This document shows, piece by piece, positions 33,239 through 42,094 of a stretch of 64,000 nucleotides of DNA. The notes under the pieces were generated by a model that was given only the letters and a program-made list of their open reading frames with translations, had not been told where the DNA came from and ran no database searches. The translations under genes and the position numbers were made by a program. Positions within the stretch are counted from its first letter, which is position 1, and every line of letters starts with the position of its first letter. Origin of the DNA: Bacillota bacterium (GTDB lineage Bacteria > Bacillota > Clostridia > Peptostreptococcales > Anaerovoracaceae). The stretch covers positions 28,237 through 92,236 of the forward strand of contig JAEZLP010000015.1 of NCBI GenBank assembly GCA_023415235.1, read 5' to 3'.

Positions 33239-33697
33239 TCAGGATTCGCACCGGCATTTCGCCTGGTCCCGTCTCCTTTTGATTTCTTCGTAGAGCGCCT
33301 TCTCCTCTTCCGTTTCGGGCAGCAGCCTGGGCACCTCGCGGGGCTTTCCCCATTTGTCCAGGGCAACCATGGTAAAGTAGGAGGACAGGGCGCGTTTCGG
33401 TTCTGTATCGGATTCCAGGTCTTCCACATCCACGGTTACAATCACCTCCATGGAGGACCGCCCCACATAGGAGATGGTTGCTGTCAGCGTGACCAGAGCC
33501 CCGACGAAAATCGGCTGATGAAACTGAAGTTCATCCACCCGGGCCGTTACCACATTGCATCTTGAATATTTCCTCGCGACTGCCCCGGCAGCGGTATCCA
33601 TCAGCTTCATGATTTCGCCCCCATGGACATTCCCCGCCACATTGGCCTGACTCGGAAGCATTACCTGGCTCATAATGATTTTTGTTCTTTTATCCAT
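33239..33697 (-). CDS. Acyl-CoA thioesterase (hotdog, YciA/BFIT-like)
   Basis: A 152-residue single-hotdog enzyme. NVHGGEIMKLMDTAAGAVARKYS is the active-site helix with the conserved Gly-Gly-x-x-Met-x-x-x-Asp pattern, and VVTARVDELQFHQPI is the following strand, as in YciA-type medium/long-chain acyl-CoA hydrolases. It probably releases CoA from acyl-CoA products of fermentation. It is a single gene convergent with tyrA. AGAGGTG precedes the ATG. Confidence 0.88.
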   Translation of the reverse strand: MDKRTKIIMSQVMLPSQANVAGNVHGGEIMKLMDTAAGAVARKYSRCNVVTARVDELQFHQPIFVGALVTLTATISYVGRSSMEVIVTVDVEDLESDTEPKRALSSYFTMVALDKWGKPREVPRLLPETEEEKALYEEIKRRRDQAKCRCES

Positions 33698-33805
33698 TCC
33701 GTCACCTCTTGTTTCGATATTTATGCATTTAGGATGATGCGCTTTCTAAAAGCCATACTGTATCATACCCTCAAAACCGCATGGGGTAACGGGCAAAATG
33801 GCTTA

Positions 33806-34705
33806 TCAGTAAACGGTTTTTCCCAGCAGGGACAGGATCAATTCGCAGGCGAGGAGCCCCGTTTTGTTCCGCTCGTCGAGAATCGGGTTGATTTCCACCA
33901 TATCCAGAGCGATCAATTTGCCGGACATGGCCAGAAGCTCCGCGGCAAGAAAGGCTTCTCTAACGGTCAGTCCGCTGTGTACCGGTGTGCCGACGCCTGG
34001 CGCCTCCTGTGGTGTGATCGCATCCACGTCGAAGCTGACATGGATTCCGTCTGTTCCGTCGGAAGCCACCTCAATGGCTCTTCTCATTACCTCGGCCATT
34101 CCAAGCATGTCCACGTCATGAATGGAAAAGACATGAATGCCGGACTGTGCCATTTTCTTTCTTTCCTCGGGATCGATATCTCTTCCGCCTACCACTGCCA
34201 CATTTTTCGGATCCACGAACTTGAAGGCGTCGGTAAAGGCGATCATTTGATCAGGACCAAAACCGGTCAAGGCGGACAGCGGCATCCCGTGCATGTTTCC
34301 GCTGGGAGTGCACTTGTCGCAGTTAAAGTCCCCGTGGGCGTCGATCCAGATGACGCCGACCTTGTTGAAGTAGTGGTTGGTCGCAGCGATGCTGCCGGCG
34401 GCGAGGCTGTGGTCTCCGCCTAAAATCACCGGGAAGGCTCCCTGCTTTAAAGTATCGGTTACCTCCTCGAAAAGATTCTTATTCGCATTAAAGATCGGAC
34501 GGAAATTTTTCAATTTCGGGTTGTCCGTTTCCGGTTCGCCGGCTACGATATCTCCCTTGTCCAGGGTTTGAAACCCCAGCTCGGCAAGCTTTTCCATCAA
34601 TCCGGTATAGCGGATTGCAAGAGGCCCCATATTGACGCCTCTTTTGGAGGCCCCAAGGTCCATCTGCATACCGATCACATGAATATTATCCTTAATCTTG
34701 TCCAT
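33806..34705 (-). CDS. rocF: Arginase
   Basis: A 299-residue ureohydrolase hydrolysing arginine to ornithine and urea. The manganese ligands are in GGDHSLAAG, IDAHGDFN and SFDVDAITP, with PEEAPGVGTPV-like sequence after them. The closest family is true arginase (VIGMQMDLGASKRGVNMGPLAIRY at the N-terminus) rather than agmatinase. In amino-acid fermenters it feeds ornithine catabolism. AAAGGAG precedes the ATG at 34705; a longer in-frame ORF starting near 35071 runs back over the divergent promoter and is rejected. A sigma-A promoter lies at 34740-34767. Confidence 0.9.
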   Translation of the reverse strand: MDKIKDNIHVIGMQMDLGASKRGVNMGPLAIRYTGLMEKLAELGFQTLDKGDIVAGEPETDNPKLKNFRPIFNANKNLFEEVTDTLKQGAFPVILGGDHSLAAGSIAATNHYFNKVGVIWIDAHGDFNCDKCTPSGNMHGMPLSALTGFGPDQMIAFTDAFKFVDPKNVAVVGGRDIDPEERKKMAQSGIHVFSIHDVDMLGMAEVMRRAIEVASDGTDGIHVSFDVDAITPQEAPGVGTPVHSGLTVREAFLAAELLAMSGKLIALDMVEINPILDERNKTGLLACELILSLLGKTVY

Positions 34706-34739
34706 TTGAAACTCCTTTGATAGAGAAATATAGAACCAT

Positions 34740-34767
34740 ATTATAACATGCGGGATATTGAAGTCAA
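34740..34767 (-). promoter_or_regulatory. Sigma-A promoter of arginase
   Basis: Minus strand: TTGACT (34767-34762), 16-base spacer, TATAAT (34745-34740). Confidence 0.75.
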
Positions 34768-34905
34768 TCTGCAAGATTTTCGGCGTATGAAGGACGAGTT
34801 CCGACGCTTGCAGCTTGTTCGGTTTTAGTGTAACACTTTTTTCGGATTCTATATCAAAATGTAGATTCTTCAGGCAGCTTCGGAGAATAATATCCTGAGT
34901 ATGGT

Positions 34906-34934
34906 TTGATTTGGAAACGGCTATCCGATATAAT
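34906..34934 (+). promoter_or_regulatory. Sigma-A promoter of the PfkB-type kinase gene
   Basis: TTGATT (34906-34911), 17-base spacer, TATAAT (34929-34934). Confidence 0.75.
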
Positions 34935-34997
34935 AAAGAGGACCGGCTGTTCTGCGGGAGAAATGCAGCGCCGGTCATCAGCATAAGGAGTGTTATT

Positions 34998-35987
34998 ATG
35001 GATCGTATTGATGTCGCCGTGATCGGCGTCGCGCTCATGGACCTGCCTTTGGGTCCGCTGGATGAGCACATTTTTCAGCAGGAAACCGTCGTCGTGCCGG
35101 AAATAAAGCTTACTACGGGAGGAGACGCGCTGAATGAAGCCGTTATTCTATCGCGCCTCGGGAAAAAGACTGCCCTTATAAGCCGGATCGGCACAGACAT
35201 GCTGGGCGATTTGATTATAGAAAGATGCAAGGCGGAAGGAGTGGACCACAGCAGACTGGAGCGGGATCCTGAAACGGATACCCGAATCAATGTGGTGGTC
35301 ATCGGCAAGGATGGGCAGCGGCATTTTGTAAAAAACATGGGACCAGGCTCCGGCAGCCTGGAACCTGCGGATATTGATTATGGCTTTGTGGCCAAGGCCA
35401 AGGCAGTTTCTCTGGCCAGTATTTTCAGCAGCAGACTCCGAAATCCCGAAACGGTCCTGAACATACTCAAGGAGGCAAGAGCCCACGGTGTAGCCACCTT
35501 TGCGGATATGGTGCCCATGACCGGAGGGGAGACCATGGAAGATTTGAGAGAAGCCATGCCCTATCTGGATTATTTCCTGCCCAACAGGGAGGAAGCCTCT
35601 CTGCTTACAGGTCTTTCCGATCCTGATGAAATGGCGGATTGCCTTCTGACATACGGGATAGGAACCGTGGTGATAAAGCTGGGGAGTGAAGGCTGCCTGG
35701 TGAAAAGCAGGAAGGAACGGCATCGCATTCCTGCTTTTTCCGTCGATGCGGTGGATACCACCGGAGCGGGGGACAATTTTGCAGCAGGCTTTATCACAGC
35801 TGTTTTGGACGGGGGAGAGCTTTTGGAGTGCGGTTTGTTTGCCAGCGCGGTTGCCGCTCTTTCCACGGAGGCGGTCGGGGCTACAAAGGCCGTCATGAAC
35901 AAAGATCAGGTGATGGAATTTCTTTTGAAAAATAAAACGGAACAGGCATATCGTCTCATGGAAAAGGACAAAATAGCTCCGAGGTGA
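34998..35987 (+). CDS. PfkB-family carbohydrate kinase
   Basis: A 329-residue sugar or nucleoside kinase. It has the family start VAVIGVALMDLPLG, TTGGDALNEAVILSRLGKKTALI with the sugar-binding Gly-Gly near residue 40, and the C-terminal DTTGAGDNFAAGFI with the catalytic Asp near 255. The substrate cannot be told from the sequence. AAGGAG precedes ATG 34998. Its TGA is followed six bases later by a very small gene with which it should be co-transcribed. Confidence 0.9.
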   Translation: MDRIDVAVIGVALMDLPLGPLDEHIFQQETVVVPEIKLTTGGDALNEAVILSRLGKKTALISRIGTDMLGDLIIERCKAEGVDHSRLERDPETDTRINVVVIGKDGQRHFVKNMGPGSGSLEPADIDYGFVAKAKAVSLASIFSSRLRNPETVLNILKEARAHGVATFADMVPMTGGETMEDLREAMPYLDYFLPNREEASLLTGLSDPDEMADCLLTYGIGTVVIKLGSEGCLVKSRKERHRIPAFSVDAVDTTGAGDNFAAGFITAVLDGGELLECGLFASAVAALSTEAVGATKAVMNKDQVMEFLLKNKTEQAYRLMEKDKIAPR

Positions 35988-35992
35988 TATCT

Positions 35993-36148
35993 ATGACAAA
36001 GAAAAACCAAGCCGGTGTAAAGAAGGATGCGAAATCCGCCAAGGAAGTCAAGGACGGAGTCGTGCCGGGAACCTTTTCGAAACAGAATCTTGGACATAAT
36101 TCCAGGAAGGAAGGCATGGCGCAAAGCTCATATCTCTTAAAAAAATAG
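35993..36148 (+). CDS. Small basic protein of unknown function, 51 residues
   Basis: ATG 35993 has GAGGTG (overlapping the previous stop codon) six bases upstream, and TAG is at 36146-36148. The product is rich in Lys and polar (MTKKNQAGVKKDAK start, LGHNSRKEG near residue 33) and ends in two Lys. No hydrophobic segment is present. The ribosome site and coupling to the kinase support a real gene. I do not recognise the family. Confidence 0.55.
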   Translation: MTKKNQAGVKKDAKSAKEVKDGVVPGTFSKQNLGHNSRKEGMAQSSYLLKK

Positions 36149-36164
36149 CAGAGAGCTGTTATTA

Positions 36165-36192
36165 GGAAGGCCCCGCATTAGCGGGGCCTTCC
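36165..36192 (+). terminator. Strong GC hairpin after the kinase operon
   Basis: GGAAGGCCCCGC (36165-36176), loop ATTA, GCGGGGCCTTCC (36181-36192). No T-run follows. Confidence 0.7.
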
Positions 36193-36219
36193 TGTCAGGC
36201 TGTCATAGGACATTTATTA

Positions 36220-36248
36220 TTGTATTACCTGACTAAAAATGGTATGAT
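36220..36248 (+). promoter_or_regulatory. Sigma-A promoter of the phosphate transporter operon
   Basis: TTGTAT (36220-36225), 17-base spacer, TATGAT (36243-36248). Confidence 0.6.
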
Positions 36249-36274
36249 AATATCGTTTGAAAAGGAGGCTAAGC

Positions 36275-37327
36275 ATGACAGTATTACTTGGCGATTTTAT
36301 AAATCAGCTATTTTCCAATCCGGCTCTTGTGATCACAACTTTGTTAACTCTGGGTGTCATATTGGTGAACGGATGGACAGACGCGCCGAATGCCATCGCT
36401 ACCTGTGTTTCCACAAGGTCATTGGGCCCTCGTGCTGCTATCGCCATGGCAGCCGTGTGTAACTTCCTCGGCGTATTTATCATGACCATGTTCAATGCCA
36501 CGGTGGCACAGACCATATATAAAATGGTGGATTTCGGAGGCAACTCGGAAGACGCGCTGATTGCACTCTGCGCAGCTCTGTTTGCCATTGTGCTCTGGGC
36601 GACGGCGGCATGGTGGTTCGGGATTCCGACCAGCGAGAGCCACGCTCTGATTGCCGGCCTTTCAGGAGCGGCTATCGCCTTGCAGGGCGGTTTTGCGGGA
36701 ATTAATCCGGATCAATGGGTGAAAGTCCTGTACGGTCTGGTTCTCTCCACTGGCATGGGTTTCGGCATGGGCTGGATCGTTGTCAAGGTGATTGAGAAGA
36801 TATTCAGAAACTTTGACAGGAGAAAGGCGTATCCTTTCTTTAAAAATGCACAAATCGGCGGTGCTGCGGGCATGGCGTTCATGCACGGAGCGCAGGACGG
36901 ACAGAAGTTCATGGGAGTTTTCCTGCTGGGCATCTTCCTGGCTCAGGGACAAGGCAATATTACGGAGTTTCATATCCCGATCTGGCTTATGGTCCTTTGC
37001 TCGCTGGTTATGGCGCTGGGGACCTCCATCGGGGGCTACCGCATCATCAAGTCCGTCGGCATGGATATGGTCAAGCTGGAGAAATATCAAGGCTTCTCGG
37101 CCGATCTGGCCGCTGTGCTGTGCCTGTTTACCGCCTCGACCTTCGGTCTTCCGGTAAGCACCACCCATACGAAGACAACTTCCATCATGGGAGTCGGAGC
37201 GGCGAAAAGACTATCCTCAGTCAACTGGGGAGTCGTTAAGGGCATGGTGTCCGCCTGGGTTCTGACTTTCCCGGGCTGCGGAGCAATCGGATTTATTATG
37301 GCGTTACTGTTCATGAAGATATTTTAA
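36275..37327 (+). CDS. pit: Inorganic phosphate transporter, PiT family
   Basis: A 350-residue membrane protein with about ten helices. It has the PiT signature in both halves: GWTDAPNAIATCVSTRSLGPR near residue 35 and GLPVSTTHTKTTSIMGVGAAK near residue 295. The family imports phosphate, coupled to H+ or Na+. AAAGGAGG precedes ATG 36275. It is followed by the DUF47 accessory gene, the standard pair. Confidence 0.93.
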   Translation: MTVLLGDFINQLFSNPALVITTLLTLGVILVNGWTDAPNAIATCVSTRSLGPRAAIAMAAVCNFLGVFIMTMFNATVAQTIYKMVDFGGNSEDALIALCAALFAIVLWATAAWWFGIPTSESHALIAGLSGAAIALQGGFAGINPDQWVKVLYGLVLSTGMGFGMGWIVVKVIEKIFRNFDRRKAYPFFKNAQIGGAAGMAFMHGAQDGQKFMGVFLLGIFLAQGQGNITEFHIPIWLMVLCSLVMALGTSIGGYRIIKSVGMDMVKLEKYQGFSADLAAVLCLFTASTFGLPVSTTHTKTTSIMGVGAAKRLSSVNWGVVKGMVSAWVLTFPGCGAIGFIMALLFMKIF

Positions 37328-37368
37328 TATAAATGCTCTCTCAGAGATATTAAAGGAGAAGAACTGCA

Positions 37369-37992
37369 ATGGCAATAAAGAAAGAAGATAGTTATTTCAG
37401 CACGTTCGTGGAATTGGTCAATTATTCCTGTGAAGCGGCAAACCTGCTCAGCGAAATCATGCACAACTATAATCCGGATGAGCTGGAAGAAAAGATGAAG
37501 CTCATGCACAACATCGAGCATGCAGGCGACGTGGAACGCCACATCATGATGAAAAAGCTGGCGAAGGAGTTCATTACTCCCATTGAAAGAGAAGATATCG
37601 TTGCAATGGCTGACGCCATCGACAACGTAACGGACAATATTGAGGATGTCCTGATGCGTATGTACATGTTCAACGTCAAGACCATGAGGGAAGACGCACT
37701 GAGAATGGCCGACATCATCGTAAAATGCTGTGAAGCCTTGAGGGAAGCCCTTCATGAATTTCATAACTTCAGAAAATCCCAGACCCTCCACGGCCTGATC
37801 GTAGAAATCAACAGGATGGAAGAGGAAGGGGACGAGCTGTTTATGAAGGCGACAAGGAACCTTTATGTGAACGGCAAGGATCCGATTGAAATGTACGGCT
37901 GGGGCCGGACGCTCCATTACATGGAAATTTGCTGCGACGCCTGCGAGGATGTGGCAGATGTCATCGAAAGCGTAATGATGAAGAACTCGTAA
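37369..37992 (+). CDS. DUF47-family (PhoU-like) phosphate transport accessory protein
   Basis: A 207-residue all-helical protein with ExxxD-type metal-binding helices (NIEHAGDVERHIMMKKLAKEFITPIEREDIVAMADAIDN), as in the DUF47/YkaA family partnered with PiT transporters. It probably tunes PiT activity. AAAGGAGAAG precedes the ATG. The gene lies 41 bases after pit. Confidence 0.9.
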   Translation: MAIKKEDSYFSTFVELVNYSCEAANLLSEIMHNYNPDELEEKMKLMHNIEHAGDVERHIMMKKLAKEFITPIEREDIVAMADAIDNVTDNIEDVLMRMYMFNVKTMREDALRMADIIVKCCEALREALHEFHNFRKSQTLHGLIVEINRMEEEGDELFMKATRNLYVNGKDPIEMYGWGRTLHYMEICCDACEDVADVIESVMMKNS

Positions 37993-37997
37993 GAGTT

Positions 37998-38250
37998 CTT
38001 CTTTTAACATTCTGCCCGGTGCTTTAGCCTTTTTGCCCCAAGCTCGCTTGGCTGGCAAAACGGACAGCAGCGAGCAAACGGAAAATTCCATCTGACTGAA
38101 GTCAGGGAATTTCCGTATAGCACCTACCATATATTTGCTTTGCAAATGTGGCTAGGTGCGTAAGCGAGTAGGAGTCCGTTTACGGACGTTGCACCGCACG
38201 GCAGAATTAATGCTAAAAAATCACGAATGAATATTCGTAGATTTTTGTCG
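37998..38250. repeat. Structured intergenic palindromic element, copy 2 (long form)
   Basis: The left edge CTTCTTTTAACATTCTGCC (37998-38016) and right block GGCAGAATTAATGCTA (38200-38215) with a terminal hairpin (38217-38249, GAATATTC core) are the inverted form of copy 1 at 674-759. Between them is about 190 bases with at least four hairpins: TTTTTGCC/GGCAAAA, CGGAAAATTCC/GGAATTTCCG, GCACCTA/TAGGTGC and GTCCGT/ACGGAC. The whole is closed by ATTCTGCCcGGTGC pairing with GCACCG...GGCAGAAT. It could be a mobile palindromic cassette or a structured RNA. Confidence 0.6.
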
Positions 38251-38271
38251 CATAACTTGAAGGAGGATTTC

Positions 38272-39009
38272 ATGAAAAGAGAAGACGACAGAGATTTTGA
38301 CGAACTGAGAAAGGTAAAGATCACCAACCACTATCTGATGCACGCGGAAGGCTCCGTCCTGATTGAGATGGGGGACACGAAGGTGATCTGCACCGCCTCA
38401 GTGGATGATAAAACAGCGCCCCACCTGAAGGGTACGGGCAGAGGATGGGTCACCGCCGAATACGGAATGCTCCCAAGATCCACAGCGACGCGGAAGGTCA
38501 GAGACGCCAGCAGGGGCAAGATTGACGGAAGATCGATGGAAATCCAAAGACTTATAGGCCGTTCTCTGCGCTCGGTTACGGATCTTGACGGATTGGGGGA
38601 GCGTTCCATTCTGGTCGATTGCGATGTGATCCAGGCCGACGGAGGAACCCGCACCGCTTCTATTACAGGAGCCTTTATCGCCATGGTGGAAGCCATGAAA
38701 TGGATGAAAGAAAACGGGATGATCGAATCCATACCGGTAAAGCATTTTGTCTCTGCAGTCAGCGTCGGCATTCTTGCCGACGGGGATGAGGAACGGATTG
38801 TGCTTGATCTCCCCTATGCCGAGGATTCCACAGCCAAGGTGGACATGAATGTGGTTATGACGGATCAAGGAGAATATATAGAGGTACAGGGCACAGGAGA
38901 AGATTCCCCGTTCCGTCCGGAGCAGCTGCAGCAGATGCTTGCTCTGGCCCACAAGGGATGCAGGGAGCTCTGCCAGATCCAAAAGGAGATTCTGGGAGAG
39001 CTTGAATAG
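38272..39009 (+). CDS. rph: Ribonuclease PH
   Basis: A 245-residue phosphorolytic exoribonuclease trimming tRNA 3' ends. It has the family core VLIEMGDTKVICTASVDD, WVTAEYGMLPRSTATR near 70, and SVTDLDGLGERSILVDCDVIQADGG. AAGGAGG precedes ATG 38272. It is followed 45 bases later by the dITP diphosphatase gene, a common pairing in Gram-positives. Confidence 0.95.
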   Translation: MKREDDRDFDELRKVKITNHYLMHAEGSVLIEMGDTKVICTASVDDKTAPHLKGTGRGWVTAEYGMLPRSTATRKVRDASRGKIDGRSMEIQRLIGRSLRSVTDLDGLGERSILVDCDVIQADGGTRTASITGAFIAMVEAMKWMKENGMIESIPVKHFVSAVSVGILADGDEERIVLDLPYAEDSTAKVDMNVVMTDQGEYIEVQGTGEDSPFRPEQLQQMLALAHKGCRELCQIQKEILGELE

Positions 39010-39054
39010 AGCTTTGCTTCCGGCAAATACGGAGGAAGGAACAGGAGGATATGC

Positions 39055-39654
39055 ATGCGAATCGTGGCAGCAACAAAGAATAAACATAAAATTGAGGAGA
39101 TACAGGCGATTATCAGGGAATTCGGCATGGAGACGATTTCACGAGATGAGGCCGGAGTCCCCGATATCGAAGTGGAAGAGGACGGCAGAACCTTCGAGGA
39201 AAACTCGGAAAAGAAGGCGAGGGCAATTATGGAGCTCTGCGGACAAATCACCATCGCGGATGATTCCGGCCTGATGGTGGATGCGCTGGACGGTGCTCCA
39301 GGAGTGATTTCGGCCCGGTTTGCCGGTGAAGACGGAAATGACAGGAAGAACAACGAAAAGCTGTTGTCGCTCCTTGCCGACGTGCCGCCGGAAAAGCGGA
39401 CCGCCAGATTTGTGTCCGTGATCACCATGGTTTATCCCGACGGCAGAAAAATTATGGCAAGAGGCGAATGTGAAGGGCATATTATATATGAGCCAAAGGG
39501 CAGCAACGGCTTTGGCTACGATCCGCTGTTCGTCCCGAACGGATTTGATCGAACCTTTGCGGAGCTGTCGGGAGCGGAAAAGAATCAGATCAGCCACCGG
39601 GCTGTCGCCCTTCAGAATTTAAGAAAAAAGCTCCGGGAGGCTCAGAATGAGTAA
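39055..39654 (+). CDS. rdgB: XTP/dITP diphosphatase (HAM1/RdgB family)
   Basis: A 199-residue enzyme hydrolysing non-canonical purine nucleoside triphosphates. The start has the typical RIVAATKNKHKIEEI, followed by ADDSGLMVDALDGAPGVISARFAGE and SNGFGYDPLFVPNG, the substrate-binding motifs. ATG 39055 has GGAGG at about eight bases. In operon with rph and a YihY-type membrane protein. Confidence 0.95.
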   Translation: MRIVAATKNKHKIEEIQAIIREFGMETISRDEAGVPDIEVEEDGRTFEENSEKKARAIMELCGQITIADDSGLMVDALDGAPGVISARFAGEDGNDRKNNEKLLSLLADVPPEKRTARFVSVITMVYPDGRKIMARGECEGHIIYEPKGSNGFGYDPLFVPNGFDRTFAELSGAEKNQISHRAVALQNLRKKLREAQNE

Positions 39655-39709
39655 GAAGGAGCAAGAAGAATAAGAAAGAGCAAGAAGAGGTAAAGGGAAT
39701 AAAAGCAAT

Positions 39710-40537
39710 ATGAAAAACAGAAGATTGCTGAATATCATTCTGATCATCATAAAGAGAATGACAGATCCGTACTATCAGGGGGTGGCGGCTGAGCTGGCAT
39801 TCTTCTTTCTGCTGTCCATGGTGCCGATCGCCATTATTCTGGGAGAATTGATGGGCGTGTTTTCCATTTCCATGGGAGTGATCCGGGATCTGCTTTCCCA
39901 ATACGTTTCTCCCGACATCTACGAAAACCTTTCAACCTATCTTACCTACACGCCATCCGGCGCCATCAGCGCGGCCTTTATCATTTTCGCGTTATGGGCG
40001 GCTTCCAAAGCGCAGTATTCCATGATGCGGATTTCCAACTACTCTTTTACCGGGCATCCCTCCGGAGGGAGAAGCTGGTTCAAGGAACGGCTCCGTGCGA
40101 TCAAGACGATCCTGATTACCCTGTTTACCCTGGTGTTCAGCCTGCTGATCATGGTCTACGGCGAGATCCTGATCAACATCTTTACCTCCTATGTAAACAA
40201 ATTTCTGAATCTGGATTTTACCTTTGACAGTATATGGTTTGTGTTGCGCTGGCCGGTTGCCATGGCGCTGTATTTCCTGATGATCAGCTACAATTACTAT
40301 GTTCTCCCGTCGGAACGGCTTCAGTTCCGTAAAATCCTGCCCGGGAGCATTGTAGCTTCCGCCGGAATGTTGATCGCCACCTCAGTCTACTCCTATTACG
40401 CCACGGTTTTCGCCAACTTTGATTTGCTATATGGGAGCTTGGCCGCCATTGTGGCGCTGCTGTTCTGGTTTTATATCCTGGGATATATTCTGGTGATTGG
40501 AATCCTGGTCAATGTGGCGTGGGAGGAAACAAAATAA
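39710..40537 (+). CDS. YihY/BrkB-family membrane protein
   Basis: A 275-residue membrane protein with about six transmembrane segments and the family patterns YYQGVAAELAFFFLLSMVPI near residue 20 and YGSLAAIVALLFWFYILGYILVIGILVN near the C-terminus. The function of the family is not settled (the name RNase BN is a misannotation). It follows rdgB with a short gap and a weak ribosome site. Confidence 0.9.
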   Translation: MKNRRLLNIILIIIKRMTDPYYQGVAAELAFFFLLSMVPIAIILGELMGVFSISMGVIRDLLSQYVSPDIYENLSTYLTYTPSGAISAAFIIFALWAASKAQYSMMRISNYSFTGHPSGGRSWFKERLRAIKTILITLFTLVFSLLIMVYGEILINIFTSYVNKFLNLDFTFDSIWFVLRWPVAMALYFLMISYNYYVLPSERLQFRKILPGSIVASAGMLIATSVYSYYATVFANFDLLYGSLAAIVALLFWFYILGYILVIGILVNVAWEETK

Positions 40538-40565
40538 CGGCTGAAAGTAAAACTAAAAGACTTCA

Positions 40566-40685
40566 CGCTTTTGATATTATCAATCCTCATCTCACGATTT
40601 TTAGAGTATTAAAATGTGAAGCGATCACATTATTAATACTGACTAAAAATCTTGTTCGATTCGGATGATAATATGTGCAAAAGCG
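40566..40685. repeat. 120-bp imperfect palindrome
   Basis: The outer arms CGCTTTTG (40566-40573) ... CAAAAGCG (40678-40685) lead into ATATTATCA/TGATAATAT. Inner arms GATTTTTAG-AGTATTAA-ATGTGA pair with TCACAT-TTAATACT-CTAAAAATC around an AGCGA loop. The whole forms a long hairpin with small bulges. It lies in the 338-bp gap between the YihY gene and the serA terminator. It may be a MITE-like element or a stable non-coding hairpin. Confidence 0.65.
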
Positions 40686-40825
40686 TTCAAAGCTTTCCTG
40701 TTTCCCTTTCAGCCGTTATTCCTTTCAGGGTTGATCGGGAATGAAATCACCAGGACGGAAATGGATACGGTGCAGAATGCTGCCAAGGCTCATTCGGAAA
40801 GCCACCGTTATTTCCAATTAAAAAA

Positions 40826-40850
40826 CTGGACTGAGAGGTCCAGCTTTTTT
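40826..40850. terminator. Bidirectional terminator between YihY-side transcription and serA
   Basis: CTGGAC (40826-40831) and GTCCAG (40838-40843) with T-run on the + side (40845-40850) and A-run (T on the minus strand) on the other. Confidence 0.8.
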
Positions 40851-40875
40851 GTTTGATATTCGGGCTGACCGGTTA

Positions 40876-42030
40876 TTAGATTACCCGCACGGAGATGATG
40901 CCGTTAACATTCAGGGCTTTTTTCAATTCCTCCTCGCTGACCTCGGAGTCCACGTCGATGAGGGTGTAGGCAAGGTCTCCCTTGCTTCTGTTATTCAGAT
41001 CGCTGATATTGATATTCATATCCGCCAGGATGCCGGTGATCTTTCCCAGCATGGCGGGTATGTTCTTATTCAGTACGCATATCCGATTCTTAGATGTGCA
41101 GATACCCAGAGAGCAGCTGGGGAAGTTGACGGAGTTGGTAATGTTTCCGTTTTCCAGATAGTCCATCAGCTGGTCCACGGCCATTCTGGCGCAGTTGTCC
41201 TCCGATTCCTTGGTGGAGGCTCCCAGATGGGGGATACAGATCGCCTTGTCCATGCAGAGAATATTTTCCGACGGGAAATCGGTGACGTACTTTCTTACCT
41301 TGCCGGATTCCAGCGCATGGATCACGTCCGCTTCGCTGACGATCTGGTCTCTGGAGAAGTTAAGCAGGCAGACGCCGTCCTTCATCATACTGAATCTCTT
41401 CTCGTTGATCAGCTCCTTGGTGTTTTCCATAAAGGGCACGTGAATCGTAATATAATCGCACTTAGGCAGAATCAGATCCAGGGATTCATATACTTCAACA
41501 GAACTGGAAAGCTCGTGGGCGGATTGAACCGACATGTATGGATCATAGCCGATTACCTGCATTCCCAGACTCTCCGCCGCATTGGCCACCATGACGCCGA
41601 TGGCGCCCAGTCCGATGACTCCCAGCACCTTGCCTTTGATTTCATGGCCGGCAAACTGGGATTTATTCTTTTCCACGGTTTTTGAAATGTCCTCCGTAAG
41701 GGTTTTTGTCCAGGCGATTGCGCTGGTCAGGTTTCTCGCGGACATCAGGATTCCGGTCAGAACCAGTTCCTTTACCGCGTTGGCATTTGCCCCCGGCGTA
41801 TTGAATACCACGATTCCTTTTTTGGAACACTTGTCTACGGGAATATTGTTAACTCCGGCGCCCGCTCTTGCGATTGCGAGAAGATTTTCGGGCAGCTCCA
41901 TGGAATGCATATCCTGACTTCGGACGAGAATACCATCCGCGTTTTTTATATCCTCGCTGATTTCATAGCGGTTGCTGAATCGTTCCAGGCCCTTATTGGA
42001 TATCTTGTTCAAGGTTGCTATTTTGTACAT
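40876..42030 (-). CDS. serA: D-3-phosphoglycerate dehydrogenase
   Basis: A 384-residue NAD-dependent enzyme, first step of serine synthesis. It has the Rossmann motif VLGVIGLGAIGVMVANAAESLGM near residue 148, the catalytic region DYITIHVPF and IVSEADVIHALESGKV, and an ACT domain at about 312-384 (VLNKNIPAMLGKITGILADMNINISDL), probably for serine feedback. It is divergent from serC and shares a symmetrical promoter-operator region. AGGAG precedes the ATG. Confidence 0.93.
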   Translation of the reverse strand: MYKIATLNKISNKGLERFSNRYEISEDIKNADGILVRSQDMHSMELPENLLAIARAGAGVNNIPVDKCSKKGIVVFNTPGANANAVKELVLTGILMSARNLTSAIAWTKTLTEDISKTVEKNKSQFAGHEIKGKVLGVIGLGAIGVMVANAAESLGMQVIGYDPYMSVQSAHELSSSVEVYESLDLILPKCDYITIHVPFMENTKELINEKRFSMMKDGVCLLNFSRDQIVSEADVIHALESGKVRKYVTDFPSENILCMDKAICIPHLGASTKESEDNCARMAVDQLMDYLENGNITNSVNFPSCSLGICTSKNRICVLNKNIPAMLGKITGILADMNINISDLNNRSKGDLAYTLIDVDSEVSEEELKKALNVNGIISVRVI

Positions 42031-42094
42031 TTTTTCTGATCTCCTGATTCGTTATTTTTATTACTATTAATAATTTCTATATATTTTAGGTAAA

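Noticed and set aside
33806..35071. Long minus-strand ORF fused in front of arginase (421 residues)
   Set aside because: The extra N-terminal part lies over the divergent promoter region and the PfkB start. Arginase begins normally at 34705 with a good ribosome site.
40665..40856. Small ORF after the long palindrome
   Set aside because: It runs through the bidirectional terminator and has no ribosome site.
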